Below, one piece after another: positions 1-6,554 of a DNA stretch of 15,837 nt; position 1 is the stretch's first letter, and each line of letters opens with the position of its first letter. The notes under the pieces were generated by a model. It was not told the DNA's origin and did no database searches. It saw only the letters and a list, made by a program, of their open reading frames with translations. The translations under genes were made by a program, and so were the position numbers. The DNA is from JBCDCU01 sp039180865 (GTDB lineage: Bacteria > Pseudomonadota > Alphaproteobacteria > Rhizobiales > JACESI01): positions 1-15,837 of the forward strand of contig JBCDCZ010000084.1 in assembly GCA_039180865.1 (NCBI GenBank), in the 5' to 3' direction.

Positions 1-2
1 AC

Positions 3-2342
3 AACCGCGTCCATGCGTCCTGCCATGATGCGTCGACCCTTGGCGGCAATTCGGGGAGCGCAGTGATTGATCTGGAGACCGGCCATGTGGTGGCACTGCA
101 TTTTGCCGGGATTGCAAGGCGGGAGAATTACGCCGTACCGGCGTCGGAACTCGTCCGAGATCCCCATATTGTCAAAGCAGGCGTGACATTCGCACCCGCA
201 GCCCTCACACCGAAGACGAACCCGTGGAAGCATTTGTGGCGCGAAGCAGATGGGGTCGAAACCGTCGGGATACCAGCGGCTGCAGTAAAGCCGCCCGCCG
301 ATGGGGCGACAACAAGCACTGTTCTGAATGTGCGTACCGGGGTCGGCGCAGATGGCGCCGAGTTAAAGCTCAATGTACCCGTCAGGATGACGATCGGGTT
401 CGATCTTGCTAGCGACACCCAAACATCAAGCGCAGGAGATGATGACGCACCTGAGATCACCGAGCGCAAGGTCGAACCTGTCCACGACAGAGATTATTCT
501 GGCCGGATGGGGTATGACCGGGAGTTCCTTGGGATCCACGTCGCGATGCCGATCGCGACCAACGACGATGACCTTTCAGAACTCCAGGACGGCTCGACGG
601 AACTCCGCTACAACAATTTTTCGCTGATCCAAAACGCCGGGCGGCGGCTCGCCCAGATCACGGCCGCCTGCGTTGACGCAAGCCTGGAAGCCAAGGAGCC
701 CGAGCCCGGCTTCACCTATACGCGCGAGGAGCTGAATGGGTTCACCGGCAGATGGGACCGGGAGAAATGGTTCCTCGACCCGCGCATCCCGGCTGCCCAT
801 CAACTGCCTGACAAGTTTTACAATGACGACCGCACTGCTTTTGATAAGGGCCATCTGGTGCGCCGGGAGGCCGTCGCCTTCGGATCCACCTTCGAGGAAG
901 TGCAGCTTGCCAATGGCGATTCATTCCATTCCACCAATTGCTCTCCGCAGGTGAAAGGCTTCAACCGTTCCAATTTGAGCGGTATCTGGGGCAAACTTGA
1001 AAACGATGTCCTGGAGTCAGCCGAGACAACGCGCTGCGTGGTGTTTAGCGGGCCGGTCTTCGATGACGCTGACCGCGATTTCCACGGGCGCGATCTCGAT
1101 GGCGATACGGTCGTCAAGATCCCAGCGAAATACTGGAAGATGATTGTCACCCGGGAAGGAGACGATCTGAAGACCCATGCTTATGTGATGGAACAGGATC
1201 TGAGCGACGTCGACTTTGAGTTCGCCAAGGCTGGAGAGTGGACCCATCACGAGGTCACGCCACAAGCACTCGAAGTCATGCTCGGCAATGTCACCTTCCC
1301 TCACCTTCTTGATGGCAGCGGCAAAATGAGCGCCGATGAATGGCGCGAATTGGTTAGCGACCCGGAAACCAGTGAAGAAGAGATCATGGAGGTATCCGTC
1401 ATTCTGCCCGGCACCGGGGCGTTCGACTTCCGCATCGCGCCGGATCCGGATCTCGTACACCTGCCACCGGGCACAGCGGAGACTGAAAACGCCATGGCCG
1501 TTGGAAACGACCTTGCGCGCGCCCGCCGCGCGGCGTCTTTCAAAATCAGAACAGGGCTCGGCAATAAGGACCCAGTTCTCGTGTCAGAGATGGACAGCTG
1601 GGGGCAATTCCCGATGCTGATCCGGGAGATCGTCGATCACCTCAACAAGGATTACCGCGTCTGGTCTGTTGGGGCTGCGGGGGACACGGCTCAAAACATG
1701 GTGCTCGGCCCGAAAGAGCCCGGCGCAACCGAATACATGATCGCGCTCAATGAAAGGCGTGACGATGTGAAGGGCTTCGTCTTCTCGGCCGCGGGCAACG
1801 ACATCATCGGGGCCGATCCCAATACGGGCCGCCCGGTGTTAACCGATCTGATACGCCCGTTCAACGGGAACCCGCTCGATGTTCAAGGACACATCAACCA
1901 CACTTTGCTCGACGAGAAGCTCACGTTCCTGCGCACGGTCTATTCAAAGGTGATCCGCGATATCCGCAGCGACCCAGACTTCAAGCAACTGCCGATCTTC
2001 ATCCACGGTTACGACTATCCGTTCCCCTATCCTTGGGTAAATGATCATCGCAAGCCGAGATACGCCAAGAAGGACCAGTGGCTTGGCAAGCCGTTCTCGG
2101 AGCGGGATATCCATGACAAGACTTTGCGGCGCAACATCCTGATTCATATGATCGATGAACTCTATAAAATGCTCGGGGACTTTTCGGGTAACTCGCGCCG
2201 AACAAAAGTCTGGCTCGTCGACTGCCGCGGGGTGTTGCCAAAATTGACCGACTGGAACGACGAGATCCACGGCACGTCGCGGGGTTATCGAATGGTCACG
2301 GCAAAGTTCAAGGACGCATTAAAGGACGCGAGAGTTCGTTAA
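3..2342 (+). CDS. Multidomain hydrolase: trypsin-like protease, NUC-type endonuclease and SGNH hydrolase (5' end outside window)
   Basis: The frame is open from base 3, so the start lies upstream. The first visible residues include GGNSGSA (Ser codon 51-53), the active-site serine block of trypsin-like proteases, followed by a typical last-strand segment. A DNA/RNA non-specific endonuclease domain follows at roughly nt 720-1300. It has the DKGHLVRRE motif (Asp 843-845, His 852-854; the family usually has DRGH) and the metal-binding Asn region STNCSPQ with NRSNLSGIWGKLEN downstream. The C-terminal third is an SGNH hydrolase: EMDSW (Ser 1596-1598), AAGDT (Gly 1680-1682), GND (Asn 1797-1799) and DEIH (His 2268-2270). 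This is the variant usually written EGDSWxxYP...AGDT...GND...DxxH. No membrane segment is visible in the part present. The role is unknown; a secreted or effector-type degradative enzyme is an inference. The domain calls are firm, the biological function is not. Confidence 0.85.
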   Translation, partial: NRVHASCHDASTLGGNSGSAVIDLETGHVVALHFAGIARRENYAVPASELVRDPHIVKAGVTFAPAALTPKTNPWKHLWREADGVETVGIPAAAVKPPADGATTSTVLNVRTGVGADGAELKLNVPVRMTIGFDLASDTQTSSAGDDDAPEITERKVEPVHDRDYSGRMGYDREFLGIHVAMPIATNDDDLSELQDGSTELRYNNFSLIQNAGRRLAQITAACVDASLEAKEPEPGFTYTREELNGFTGRWDREKWFLDPRIPAAHQLPDKFYNDDRTAFDKGHLVRREAVAFGSTFEEVQLANGDSFHSTNCSPQVKGFNRSNLSGIWGKLENDVLESAETTRCVVFSGPVFDDADRDFHGRDLDGDTVVKIPAKYWKMIVTREGDDLKTHAYVMEQDLSDVDFEFAKAGEWTHHEVTPQALEVMLGNVTFPHLLDGSGKMSADEWRELVSDPETSEEEIMEVSVILPGTGAFDFRIAPDPDLVHLPPGTAETENAMAVGNDLARARRAASFKIRTGLGNKDPVLVSEMDSWGQFPMLIREIVDHLNKDYRVWSVGAAGDTAQNMVLGPKEPGATEYMIALNERRDDVKGFVFSAAGNDIIGADPNTGRPVLTDLIRPFNGNPLDVQGHINHTLLDEKLTFLRTVYSKVIRDIRSDPDFKQLPIFIHGYDYPFPYPWVNDHRKPRYAKKDQWLGKPFSERDIHDKTLRRNILIHMIDELYKMLGDFSGNSRRTKVWLVDCRGVLPKLTDWNDEIHGTSRGYRMVTAKFKDALKDARVR

Positions 2343-2358
2343 ATGACCAGCGGATGAG

Positions 2359-2391
2359 ACCCGCCGGAATGCCTGGCGGGTATCGTTGGTC
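2359..2391. terminator. Probable bidirectional terminator between convergent genes
   Basis: A perfect 7-bp stem, ACCCGCC (2359-2365) with GGCGGGT (2375-2381), has a 9-nt loop. An outer GACC (2345-2348) can pair with GGTC (2388-2391), which is followed by TTTT on the plus strand. It lies between the stops of the multidomain hydrolase and the TIGR01777 gene, so it may serve both. Confidence 0.6.
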
Positions 2392-2401
2392 TTTTCCGGG
2401 A

Positions 2402-3373
2402 TCAGACCGTAATCTCAACCAGATCATCCATCGCATCATCGATGGTCGGGTAGAGAAACCTGTAGCCGGAAGCGAGAGTTCGCTTGGGCACAACGTTTTG
2501 CCCCTCCAGCAAAATGGAGGCCCGTTCCGAACCGATGACCGCCGTGATCAACCAGGATGGCATGGACCAGACCACCGGCCGCCGAAGGGCGCGGGCAAAC
2601 GCTTCGACAAAAGCACGGTTGCTGACAATGTTTGGCGCGACGGCATTATAGCGCCCCGTCGCGTCCGACTTATCAAGCAAGTGGATCAGAATACCGGCCA
2701 TGTCATCAATGTGGATCCACGGGAACGGCTGGACGCCTTTTCCGAAAGATGCGCCCATTCCAAGACAAAACGGCAAACGGATAATCGGCAGGACGCCACG
2801 GGTTCGGCCAATCCGCCAAAGGCGACTAAAAAAAGAGGTCCTCCGGACAGCTCCAAGAACGATCCCGATCCGAACGCGTACATGGCGGATACGGCTTGTG
2901 TCGAGGTGATCGGCGGCGTGCTCCCATCTGTCGACCAGTTCGGCTGGAAAATCGATCCCCATGGGCGCACTGTCTTCATCGAGTTCGGGATATCCCTCGC
3001 CCGGTTTCACATTGCGGGTGCCGTAGAAGCACTTGCCTGCCGTTGAAATGAAGACTGCCGGCGGGTTCGGATGGGCATTGATGGCATCAACCAGTGTCTG
3101 AGTTGTATCAACCCGAGAGCGGATGACCTCGTCGCGATAGGCATCGCTCCAGCGCCGGGTTGGCTGGAGAATATGCTCGCCAGCCAGATTCACGACCGCA
3201 TCGCAATCGGGCAGACCTTCGGTTCTAAGAGTATCCCACGTGATCCTGCCGGGACCTGGCGTTCTGGAGATGATGGTTACCCTGTCACCGCGCTCGGACA
3301 GCGCTTTTGCAAGGGCTGACCCGATAAATCCGGTTCCTCCGCCAATGATGATATGCTTGCCGATACTGGACAT
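2402..3373 (-). CDS. TIGR01777 family oxidoreductase (SDR39U1/YfcH-like epimerase)
   Basis: The 323-residue protein begins with the Rossmann dinucleotide-binding motif GGGTGFIG (residues 11-18), followed by short-chain-dehydrogenase features. These include VNLAGE near residue 63, an STAGKCFYG segment where the family has its SxxGYYG block, DRWEHAA, and the family-typical PWIHIDDMAG. The C-terminal segment (VPKRTLASGYRFLYP...DAM) matches the DUF1731 tail of this family. The length is normal. The family is nucleotide-sugar-epimerase-like and cytoplasmic; its substrate is generally unknown, and some members are linked to cell division (YfcH). The start is supported by a GGAAGGA Shine-Dalgarno sequence 6 nt upstream of ATG. 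The active-site Tyr region is slightly divergent (KCFYG rather than GYYG). It is monocistronic here, converging with the upstream hydrolase gene. Confidence 0.88.
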   Translation of the reverse strand: MSSIGKHIIIGGGTGFIGSALAKALSERGDRVTIISRTPGPGRITWDTLRTEGLPDCDAVVNLAGEHILQPTRRWSDAYRDEVIRSRVDTTQTLVDAINAHPNPPAVFISTAGKCFYGTRNVKPGEGYPELDEDSAPMGIDFPAELVDRWEHAADHLDTSRIRHVRVRIGIVLGAVRRTSFFSRLWRIGRTRGVLPIIRLPFCLGMGASFGKGVQPFPWIHIDDMAGILIHLLDKSDATGRYNAVAPNIVSNRAFVEAFARALRRPVVWSMPSWLITAVIGSERASILLEGQNVVPKRTLASGYRFLYPTIDDAMDDLVEITV

Positions 3374-3633
3374 GAGCGTCCTTCCAAATGCTCAAAAAAA
3401 ATCAACTTCCAAAATCGAAATCTGAAAACAGGCTCGTTGAATGACCTGCATCCTCAACAAAATGGTGCAAGAAACATGTAAATGAAGGTTGTTTTCAAAC
3501 GATAAAATGCAAGCCTATCGGCTGATTTAGCGACGTGAGTTCGGCCGTCTCATGTCGATCACAGCACTGTCTGCGCATGGAGGACCGTTTCGGAATGGCA
3601 TAACGGACAGCCGATCCGGAGCATCTGCTAGCT

Positions 3634-3870
3634 CTAGGTAATGCTCTTTGTCGACGCGCTCTTTGAAAGCTCACGTTCCGCCTGTTCGAACCAGGCGACG
3701 ACCTGCTGTCGATGGGGCTCGCCCCAGCTATCAACGAACTTCTTGGTATTGTAGTGCTTCGTATCGCGCAGTTCTGTCAGGCGCGCGTCCACATAATCCG
3801 ACGTGAGCGGCACTTTGCAGATCTCGGTTATGCAATGCTTCCAGTCGTCGTAGGTGCGCAACGGCCTCAT
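3634..3870 (-). CDS. Small conserved-type hypothetical protein (78 aa)
   Basis: The short protein starts MRPLRTYDDWKHCI and continues through PLTSDYVDARLTELRD to SWGEPHRQQVVAWFEQAE. It has no signal peptide or membrane segment and looks like a small soluble alpha-helical protein. I recall the pattern YxDWKHCI...PLTxxYVxxRL...WGExHRxxVxxWF from uncharacterised alphaproteobacterial proteins of about the same length, so I take it as a real gene; no function is known to me. ATG at 3870 is preferred over the TTG three bases upstream because a GAGGA sequence lies about 9 nt before it. It is divergent from the CobW gene, with about 160 nt between the two starts, so a shared regulatory region including the Zur-like dyad is possible. 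Confidence 0.7.
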   Translation of the reverse strand: MRPLRTYDDWKHCITEICKVPLTSDYVDARLTELRDTKHYNTKKFVDSWGEPHRQQVVAWFEQAERELSKSASTKSIT

Positions 3871-4000
3871 CAAAAAGCTTCCTCAATCTTGGCTGTTGGC
3901 CTGAGGTGCCAGCAACGCTGACCGGCTCAAAAGAGCGGACCACCAGCCAATTTCCAGCATTGGCATCTTGCAAAATGCGGTCACGCACTGCAAGTAGATT

Positions 4001-4016
4001 GATACTTTATAACATC
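4001..4016. promoter_or_regulatory. Candidate Zur operator in front of the CobW gene
   Basis: The sequence GATACTTTATAACATC is an imperfect 16-bp dyad. The right half, TATAACATC, matches the half-site of alphaproteobacterial Zur boxes (GTTATA-TATAAC type) and the left half is degraded. It ends 18 nt before the CobW start codon, a position suited to repression when zinc is plentiful. The gene it precedes is of the type Zur commonly controls. This is based on motif and context only. Confidence 0.5.
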
Positions 4017-4034
4017 ACAAATGAGCAGCGGATC

Positions 4035-5249
4035 ATGTCCCTAGAGGCCTCCAATGATAAACGCCTCCCTGTTGCTGTCCTCTCCGGCTTTCTCGGAGCT
4101 GGAAAAACAACGCTCCTCAACCATGTTCTCAACAATCGCGAAGGCCGGAAAGTCGCGTTAATTGTAAACGACATGTCCGAGGTCAATATAGACGCCGATC
4201 TCGTGCGGGACGGCGGTGCCGGTCTGTCGCGCACCGATGAAAAGCTCGTCGAAATGACGAATGGCTGTATCTGTTGCACGCTGCGTGACGATCTGCTCGA
4301 AGAAGTCCAGCGCCTCGCTGACGAGAAACGCTTCGATTATCTCCTGATTGAAAGTACCGGGATTTCGGAACCGCTGCCGGTCGCCGCGACCTTTGATTTC
4401 CGCGATGAGTACGATCATTCGTTGTCTGATTTCGCCCGTCTTGATGCGATGGTGACGGTGGTCGATGCGATCAACCTCCTTGAGGATTATGGCTCCGAAG
4501 ACTTCCTGCGCGATCGCGGCGAGACAGCGGGAGACGAGGATGAGCGAACGCTCGTTGATCTACTCGTCGAGCAGATCGAGTTCGCCGATGTCGTTATTGT
4601 CAACAAGATCAGTGACATTTCTGCCGACCAGCGGGAAGAGGTTCTAAGGGTGGTTCGCGGCCTGAACGCAGATGCCAAGATTGTTGAGACGGACTTCAGC
4701 AAAGCGCCGCTCGAAGCTATTCTCGACACCGGTCTTTACAGCGAAGAAAAGGCGGAAACCCATCCGCTCTGGATGAAAGAACTCTATGAGTTTGAAGATC
4801 ATACGCCGGAAACCGAAGAATATGGTGTGCGCTCCTTCGTCTATCGCGCACGCCGTCCTTTTCATCCGGAAAAGTTGCACGCCCTTCTCAGCGACCGGTT
4901 CAAAGGTGTTTTTCGGGCGAAGGGCCACTTCTGGCTTGCCACCCGGCCCGAATGGCTCGCGGAATTATCGATTGCCGGAAAGGTAACCCGGACCGAGGGT
5001 CTTGGACGCTGGTGGGCCGCCGTCCCGAAGGAACGTTGGCCTCGTGACCCTGAATCGGTCGCTTTTGTCCGCAAGCACTGGAACTCCACCTGGGGTGACC
5101 GGCGGCAGGAAATCGTCTTTATCGGCGGATCGGGATTGGATGAAGAGGCAATCCGCGACAGCCTTGATCAATGCCTTCATGGCAGCAAAGCCACTGGGGT
5201 CTCGAAGGCACACGCCAAACTCGACGATCCCTTTCCGATCTGGGGGTGA
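4035..5249 (+). CDS. zigA: CobW/COG0523 family GTP-binding zinc metallochaperone (ZigA-like)
   Basis: The 404-residue G3E-family P-loop GTPase has Walker A GFLGAGKTT (residues 18-26), the metal-binding CICC motif of COG0523 proteins (78-81, following TNG), and ESTGISEP in the switch region. VNKISD near 189-194 takes the place of the usual NKxD. The C-terminal half (from about residue 260, RSFVYRARRPFHPEKL, then GHFWLATRPE) is the CobW_C domain typical of the ZigA/YciC zinc subgroup. These proteins are thought to deliver zinc to client enzymes during zinc limitation, in the cytoplasm. ATG 4035 is chosen because homology begins directly after it; an in-frame extension to 3906 would run across the Zur-like site. 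A His-rich frame follows 46 nt downstream, probably co-transcribed. In NKISD the Asp is displaced by one position relative to the canonical motif. Confidence 0.88.
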   Translation: MSLEASNDKRLPVAVLSGFLGAGKTTLLNHVLNNREGRKVALIVNDMSEVNIDADLVRDGGAGLSRTDEKLVEMTNGCICCTLRDDLLEEVQRLADEKRFDYLLIESTGISEPLPVAATFDFRDEYDHSLSDFARLDAMVTVVDAINLLEDYGSEDFLRDRGETAGDEDERTLVDLLVEQIEFADVVIVNKISDISADQREEVLRVVRGLNADAKIVETDFSKAPLEAILDTGLYSEEKAETHPLWMKELYEFEDHTPETEEYGVRSFVYRARRPFHPEKLHALLSDRFKGVFRAKGHFWLATRPEWLAELSIAGKVTRTEGLGRWWAAVPKERWPRDPESVAFVRKHWNSTWGDRRQEIVFIGGSGLDEEAIRDSLDQCLHGSKATGVSKAHAKLDDPFPIWG

Positions 5250-5295
5250 GCAATATGGCCGCCTCCGCCTCTCTTAAATCCAGGAGAGGCAAGTT

Positions 5296-5604
5296 CTGAC
5301 CGCATCGAAAGACGCAAACCAAGTTGAGCAAGTCGCCCATCATCAAGACTATTTCCGTTGGCGCCACGATCATCTTGAAGCACTCTCCATTCTGAAGCGT
5401 GCCGTGGCCGCAATCTTCCAATATCAGGCGCGCATTCTGGCCCACGAAGCTGAGATCTCTTAGCATGAAGAGCAAATGGCGTGTGGGGAAGAAGCAAAAC
5501 CCGGCGAGCATGCTCATTTTGCGAAAGAGCACAGCCACGAACACAATGATGCGCTTTTATTCGCAATAAGGGCTCTGGAGCCGCATCTCAGACGTGCGAC
5601 GTAA
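5296..5604 (+). pseudogene. Interrupted His-rich helical small protein downstream of zigA (in-frame TAG)
   Basis: One reading frame gives a coherent protein-like sequence on both sides of a single TAG (5461-5463). The first part includes HHQDYFRWRHDHLEALSILK and QARILAHEAEIS. After the TAG it continues HEEQMACGEE and, after a Lys-Pro-Gly segment, HAHFAKEHSHEHNDALLFAI, to TAA at 5602-5604. About 101 residues are encoded, excluding the stop. The heptad-like pattern LAHEAEIS*HEEQ runs straight through the stop, so the two parts belong together. There is also no ATG at the expected start: the strong Shine-Dalgarno AGGAGAGG (5282-5289) is followed by CTG at 5296. The protein would be cytoplasmic, helical and rich in His and Glu, a composition compatible with metal binding; that role is inferred only from composition and from its place after a zinc chaperone. 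It was most likely recently inactivated; readthrough or sequence error are alternatives. Confidence 0.55.
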
Positions 5605-5648
5605 CGGCTTTACATCGTCAAGGAGGAGCCGGGTAACGCGCTCTTCCC

Positions 5649-5670
5649 CCCCTGCTGAGGGGCAGCTTTT
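5649..5670 (+). terminator. Possible terminator after the zigA cluster
   Basis: CCCC (5649-5652) can pair with GGGG (5659-5662), or alternatively GCTG (5654-5657) with CAGC (5663-5666); TTTT follows at 5667-5670. The stems are short and mutually exclusive, so this is a weak candidate. Confidence 0.35.
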
Positions 5671-5685
5671 CCGGTTTGCGATTCC

Positions 5686-5704
5686 GTCGCCTTTTTATGG
5701 CGAC
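5686..5704. terminator. Hairpin at the end of the TetR gene
   Basis: GTCGCC (5686-5691) pairs perfectly with GGCGAC (5699-5704) around a 7-nt loop. It lies just after the TetR stop codon on the minus strand and after the zigA cluster on the plus strand. There is no T tract after the stem on either strand, so it is a transcript-end structure rather than a proven intrinsic terminator. Confidence 0.35.
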
Positions 5705-5722
5705 TAAGGACCGAGCCTGCCT

Positions 5723-6226
5723 TTACGCGGCTGCACGGGCTTCGACCCGCTTTCCGATATACATTTGTGTGAGACGCTGCGCTTCCGCCCGGCGTTCGTT
5801 CGGGGCTTCATGGTCATCCATCAATGCCGTGTCGAAGGCGCTCCGCAGACGGTTGAGCTGAACCGCAACAGCATGACGCACATCGTCGTCGGTTCCGGCG
5901 GCACCCGCTGCAGAATTGCACAAGAGACACCCCCGCGTTTCATCCGGCGAGATAAGGTCGAAGAAGCGTCTGATGCGCTCCCGACCTGTGCCCTCTACTC
6001 CGGTCAGAATGGCAATGCCCGGATCGACAAAGAGCGTCACATAGCGATCGAACGCTTTCAGGAAGAGTTCCTTTTTTGAACCGAACTCCTGATAAAGCGA
6101 CCCACGCTGAATGCCCATGGCCTCTTGCAGGGTAGCCAGGCTCGCCAGATCATAGCCGTCCCGCCAAAAGACATGCATGGCAGCTTCGAGGGCTTTTTCC
6201 GGATCGAATGTATAGGGACGGGCCAT
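5723..6226 (-). CDS. TetR/AcrR family transcriptional regulator
   Basis: The 167-residue protein has the TetR N-terminal helix-turn-helix: FDPEKALEAAMHVFWRDGYD, then LASLATLQEAMGIQRGSLYQ and FGSKKELFLKAFDRY (residues 7-62). The C-terminal ligand domain contains GCLLCNSAAG, a segment seen in AcrR/YcdC-like regulators, with two cysteines close together. The protein stops at YIGKRVEARAAA, about 20-30 residues earlier than many relatives, which continue with another helix after this point. The start is the ATG in a MARPYTFD context. It is divergent from the secreted YHS-domain gene, the usual arrangement for a regulator controlling itself and its neighbour. The ligand is unknown. The early stop may be natural or a truncation. 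Confidence 0.85.
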   Translation of the reverse strand: MARPYTFDPEKALEAAMHVFWRDGYDLASLATLQEAMGIQRGSLYQEFGSKKELFLKAFDRYVTLFVDPGIAILTGVEGTGRERIRRFFDLISPDETRGCLLCNSAAGAAGTDDDVRHAVAVQLNRLRSAFDTALMDDHEAPNERRAEAQRLTQMYIGKRVEARAAA

Positions 6227-6554
6227 GGGTGCTTTCTGCTTGCGATTGATGCGTATGGGAGGACGATGACCGCGGAAAAGGTGCGCCCTTGCCGTTATGG
6301 CTTAAGCTCTGACCGGTCGATCAACAACTCACGAAAGCGTGTTCAAAACATTGTTGATCATTCAGTCATCAATTTGTACTCTATCCCTGTTCCTCGGAAA
6401 ATCACAATCAGAGGGAACGTCACAAGGCACGTGAATTTCAGATGATACCGTCTCGGCGGAGATCGAGGTTTCGCAACCGGACACCCGGCTCGAAACGCTC
6501 AGCGAGCTTTTCGAACCAACCCAAACCCCACACTCTTGAAATGGAGATGAAGAC
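6227..6554. promoter_or_regulatory. Divergent intergenic region between the TetR and YHS genes
   Basis: This 328-nt gap holds both divergent promoters. It contains an inverted-repeat cluster around 6319-6370 and a stretch at 6435-6539 that reads like protein in one frame but lacks a normal start codon. A purine-rich GGAG (6543-6546) serves as ribosome binding site for the YHS gene. Confidence 0.5.
6319..6359. promoter_or_regulatory. Nested inverted repeats, candidate regulator-binding site
   Basis: GATCAACAA (6319-6327) and TTGTTGATC (6351-6359) form a perfect 9-bp inverted repeat. Between them CACG-AAAG-CGTG (6330-6341) and TGTT-CAA-AACA (6340-6350) are further small dyads. TTGAT in the right arm also faces ATCAA a few bases downstream. 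Placed between divergent tetR and YHS genes, this is the best candidate for the TetR operator, although the 23-nt spacing between the outer arms is longer than a single TetR site. Confidence 0.45.

Noticed and set aside
2354..3046. 230-residue plus-strand frame
   Set aside because: Antisense to the clearly recognisable TIGR01777 oxidoreductase; no start signal and low-complexity basic product.
3731..3988. Alternative minus-strand frame overlapping the 78-residue gene
   Set aside because: Its first 40 residues look protein-like, but the rest overlaps the better supported small gene in another frame, and no second copy of a family signature was seen. Possible remnant, not supportable.
3906..4034. 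43-residue N-terminal extension of the CobW protein
   Set aside because: It would cross the promoter and Zur-like dyad; homology begins just after ATG 4035.
5461..5463. TAG as a pyrrolysine or programmed readthrough codon
   Set aside because: No pyl genes or readthrough element are visible and the start codon is also abnormal; gene decay is simpler.
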